A DNA stretch of 14,960 nt from Leptospiraceae bacterium (lineage in GTDB: Bacteria; Spirochaetota; Leptospiria; Turneriellales; Turneriellaceae): the NCBI GenBank assembly GCA_016788945.1, contig JAEUSA010000006.1, positions 1-14,960 of the forward strand. The letters are read 5' to 3'. Under the pieces are notes generated by a model, which did no database searches, was not told the DNA's origin, and saw only the letters and a program-made list of their open reading frames with translations. Numbering within the stretch: the first letter of the stretch is position 1; each line of letters starts with the position of its first letter. Below are positions 14,360 to 14,960 of this stretch, piece after piece. Both the position numbers and the translations under genes were made by a program.

Positions 14360-14362
14360 TTA

Positions 14363-14960
14363 TTAGAACGAGAACTCCCACTGGCTGCGGTAGCGCTGCT
14401 CGGTCACATTGCCACCCGCTGGATTCTGCAATACATGCTGCGTGATCTCAAATGACAGCTTGTTATTGTGTCCGTTCGCAAACCAATTGAGAATGCCCGT
14501 ATACTCTTCCTGATTATTGCCGCTCACGTTAATGTTCGGGTCAAGCCAAGCGTAACGGCCGGCAACCTCGAGCTCGGCGGGTATGAAATCCAATACCGAA
14601 TGCGGGAAATAACCAAGCTGCACGAGCCCGCCCCACATTTCAGCTTCGCGCGGCCATGCGTTATTGGTAACGCTCTGGTCGGTCACCCGTTTGACGTGTG
14701 CCTCATGTTTGAAGTAGAGGCCCTTGTAGACCGAACGCACTTCAAATACGGCCTGATCAACCTTGAATAATCCCGCCTGCGATCCGGGTGCCGCACCTGC
14801 GGCCAGCTGCGGATAGCTGCTGCCCGGCAGGCGGCGGCAACTTGTCGAGTCTGTCTCAAAAGCCGTACAGTTGCTCTTATTCGTCGCTGCCCCGACTGCA
14901 ATATTGAGCTGTAGACGCTGGGTAAACTTGTAGTCGCTCTGGGTGAAATCAATCGGATCA
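14363..14960 (-). CDS. Outer-membrane porin, OprO/OprP-like, C-terminal part only
   Basis: The frame stays open from the TAA at 14363-14365 through the right window edge, giving 198 C-terminal residues. The GTG at 14740 is an internal Val codon, not a start. The sequence alternates hydrophobic and polar residues in 8-12 residue strands (such as RLQLNIAVG, KLSFEITQHVL), with turns rich in Asn/Gly/Pro, and ends in WEFSF. A terminal Phe is the usual beta-barrel sorting signal. The segment GGLVQLGYFPHS, then ELEVAGRYAWLDPN and a penultimate strand with GILNWFANGHNNKL matches the end of phosphate-selective (OprO/OprP) porins. It should form a channel in the outer membrane; selectivity is unknown. 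Two Cys lie ten residues apart in a probable surface loop (NCTAFETDSTSC). A 171-base palindrome-rich gap separates it from aspS. Confidence 0.85.
   Translation of the reverse strand, partial: DPIDFTQSDYKFTQRLQLNIAVGAATNKSNCTAFETDSTSCRRLPGSSYPQLAAGAAPGSQAGLFKVDQAVFEVRSVYKGLYFKHEAHVKRVTDQSVTNNAWPREAEMWGGLVQLGYFPHSVLDFIPAELEVAGRYAWLDPNINVSGNNQEEYTGILNWFANGHNNKLSFEITQHVLQNPAGGNVTEQRYRSQWEFSF

Noticed and set aside
14192..14362. T-box leader upstream of aspS
   Set aside because: No conserved T-box bulge sequence, specifier loop or terminator with a U-run was found, and T-boxes are mainly a Gram-positive feature.
14363..14740. A 125-residue gene starting at the GTG at 14740
   Set aside because: The frame remains open upstream to the window edge and encodes more beta-barrel strands, so the GTG is an internal Val codon of a larger porin.

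Overview
The window reads as chromosomal DNA of a Gram-negative, diderm bacterium, most likely a spirochete of the order Leptospirales (Turneriella- or Leptonema-like). I cannot search databases, so this rests on recollection and context. The secreted 330-residue protein at 3193-4185 resembles a conserved leptospiral protein of unknown function. An LPS heptose kinase, an OprO/OprP-type porin and a FapA/DUF342 protein indicate an outer membrane. By eye the G+C content is just over 50%, higher than in Leptospira proper. Coding density is very high: neighbouring genes overlap or abut, and no gene-free stretch exceeds about 170 bases.

Layout, left to right. (1) 1-878, plus strand: the 3' part of a thiolase-like (SCP2-type) protein with a C-terminal extension, cut by the window edge. 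(2) 879-5259, minus strand: five genes read right to left. They are a DAO-family FAD oxidoreductase, a secreted coiled-coil-like protein, a small stand-alone histidine-kinase-type ATPase domain, a secreted NlpC/P60 cell-wall hydrolase and an unrecognised 211-residue protein. The last three are coupled through an ATGA and then a TGATG overlap. (3) 5337-7646, plus strand: a membrane-anchored LysM/M23 endopeptidase followed after 3 bases by a DegT/DnrJ/EryC1/StrS aminotransferase. (4) 7609-14191, minus strand: a compact five-gene set, aspS - hldA - ABC ATPase - ABC-2 permease - FapA/DUF342, whose junctions are +0, +1, -8 and +2 bases and which therefore probably forms one transcript. (5) 14192-14362: a palindrome-rich intergenic region. 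(6) 14363 to the right edge, minus strand: the C-terminal part of an outer-membrane porin. It continues open through the window edge, past the internal GTG at 14740 that could be mistaken for a start.

Cell-envelope biology dominates: two peptidoglycan-hydrolase-type proteins, a heptose kinase for LPS inner core, a nucleotide-sugar-type aminotransferase, an ABC exporter and a porin. AspRS is the housekeeping member. I found no mobile element, tRNA, rRNA or CRISPR array, and no clear new multi-gene system. The most unusual non-coding structure is the nested, partly mutually exclusive palindrome cluster between the porin gene and aspS. The most unusual proteins are the thiolase homologue without the usual C-terminal catalytic residues, the kinase ATPase domain with no phosphoacceptor domain, and the FapA homologue in an envelope/translation operon.
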